Below, piece after piece: positions 22,929-23,547 of a DNA stretch of 23,547 nt. Source of the DNA: a virus. Under the pieces are notes generated by a model, which saw nothing but the letters and a program-made list of their open reading frames with translations, made no database searches and was not told where the DNA came from. Position 1 is the first letter of the stretch; each line of letters starts with the position of its first letter. The position numbers and the translations under genes were made by a program. The stretch is taken from positions 1-23,547 of IMG/VR virus record IMGVR_UViG_3300027736_000256, one strand, 5' to 3'.

Positions 22929-23191
22929 TACTTTAAGGTTGTCAATTTTGGTAGTTTAAGTTCATGCTTTGCAGGTGCTTGGTTTGGAATGATTGGACTA
23001 TCTAAGTCTACAAATCTTTCTAACATATTCCAATAAGGATGCGTAGGACTAAAACTAAAGCCTATACAAGCTAAAATTGTAATTAAGTCCTCTACCTTTT
23101 CTAATTTAGACCAGTCAATGTAATACAATGCGTTTTGGTCAATGTCTTTCTTTTCTAATGAAAAATGATTTTCGTTTTTTGTTTGTTCCAT
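22928..23191 (-). CDS. Small hypothetical protein, 87 aa
   Basis: Starts MEQTKNENHFSLEKKDIDQN, with a hydrophilic N-terminus, then LYYIDWSKLEKVEDLITILA and CIGFSFSPTHPYWNMLERFV, an aromatic-rich helical core, and a basic C-terminus. The leader before the ATG (TTATAAAAACAAAACAAAC) is A-rich. I do not recognise it. It overlaps the next gene by 1 bp and is probably co-transcribed with the sigma factor. Confidence 0.55.
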   Translation of the reverse strand: MEQTKNENHFSLEKKDIDQNALYYIDWSKLEKVEDLITILACIGFSFSPTHPYWNMLERFVDLDSPIIPNQAPAKHELKLPKLTTLK

Positions 23192-23211
23192 GTTTGTTTT
23201 GTTTTTATAAT

Positions 23212-23538
23212 TTATCTACCTACTTCATTTAGATATTTTGATTTGCATTGTTCCCAAGTCATACCTATAACATCTATATAATAAAGTGTTTCGTTTTTTA
23301 ATCTACCTTCTGTGTGTAGTGTTGTATATCTTTTAATTGCTTTATCTTTCCACCACTTAATAGTATAATCATCACCTTGTTCAAAAATAGGATTTAACTT
23401 TAATTCGTCTGCGGTAATCTTATTTTGTAAATACTCTTTACCATTCTCGTGAAAGATTGAAAAGTATACACCTCTCTTAAATCCATGGTTATATGTGCCT
23501 GCTTTTATTCCAATCTCTTTTAAGATACGATTTAACAT
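23212..23538 (-). CDS. Small hypothetical protein, 108 aa, possibly 5'-incomplete
   Basis: Reads MLNRILKEIGIKAGTYNHGF, then KRGVYFSIFHENGKEYLQNK, and ends KSKYLNEVGR. It is basic and aromatic-rich with no recognised motif. The ATG at 23538 is 9 bases from the right edge, and the frame stays open upstream (AAA CAG GTA before ATG), so the true start could be outside. It is the first gene in the window of the operon leading to the sigma factor. Confidence 0.55.
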   Translation of the reverse strand: MLNRILKEIGIKAGTYNHGFKRGVYFSIFHENGKEYLQNKITADELKLNPIFEQGDDYTIKWWKDKAIKRYTTLHTEGRLKNETLYYIDVIGMTWEQCKSKYLNEVGR

Positions 23539-23547
23539 TACCTGTTT

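Overview
The window is about 23.5 kb of an AT-rich tailed-phage genome (Caudoviricetes). It holds the virion-assembly half of the genome, and every gene I can support is on the minus strand, so transcription runs from the right edge to the left edge. The protein families, A-rich leaders without clear Shine-Dalgarno sequences, and almost exclusive TAA stops suggest a phage of a Bacteroidetes (Flavobacteriia-like) host, probably environmental. That host call is inference. A tail-tube candidate, a tail-terminator candidate and a frameshifted chaperone-like gene suggest a long-tailed, siphovirus-like virion. No tape measure, lysis, integrase or replication gene is in the window.

Layout in transcription order. 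(1) 23538-21982: three small hypothetical genes, an ECF-like sigma factor and a 56-residue ORF. (2) 21931-19052: terminase small subunit, terminase large subunit, a zinc-ribbon protein, a small coiled-coil protein, and a gene with a T9 slippery run that joins a 218-residue product to a 256-residue -1 frameshift product. (3) 19004-11923: fibre operon with a Cys-rich 93-residue protein, a 1516-residue fibre, a 559-residue collagen-like fibre with an S74 chaperone domain, and a 183-residue accessory protein. (4) 11871-9055: modification operon with a prolyl-4-hydroxylase-type 2OG-Fe(II) oxygenase, a GH130-like beta-propeller protein and a TPR/FkbM-methyltransferase fusion. (5) 9004-6686: scaffold candidate, major capsid protein, hairpin, tail-tube candidate, hairpin. 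(6) 6555-3382: small structural protein, portal, head-tail adaptor, tail terminator and neck proteins. (7) 3329-1: two tail or baseplate proteins, the last running off the left edge.

The most striking result is a regulatory one. The six blocks that begin with terS, the Cys-rich gene, the oxygenase, the scaffold, the 120-residue protein and the 387-residue tail protein are each preceded by the same element: GTTAGATA ending 15 to 29 nt before the ATG, with AAC (or TAC in one case; absent in another) 16 nt further upstream. This AAC-N16-GTT layout resembles ECF-type promoters, and the phage encodes an ECF-like sigma factor just upstream of the first copy. I propose a self-encoded late-gene sigma regulon. 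The collagen-like fibre and the hydroxylase/glycan/methyltransferase operon both carry this element, which suggests that virion proteins are modified during assembly.

No gene-free stretch exceeds about 130 bases (6556-6685, which holds a promoter and a terminator). I saw no tRNA, CRISPR array or insertion sequence.
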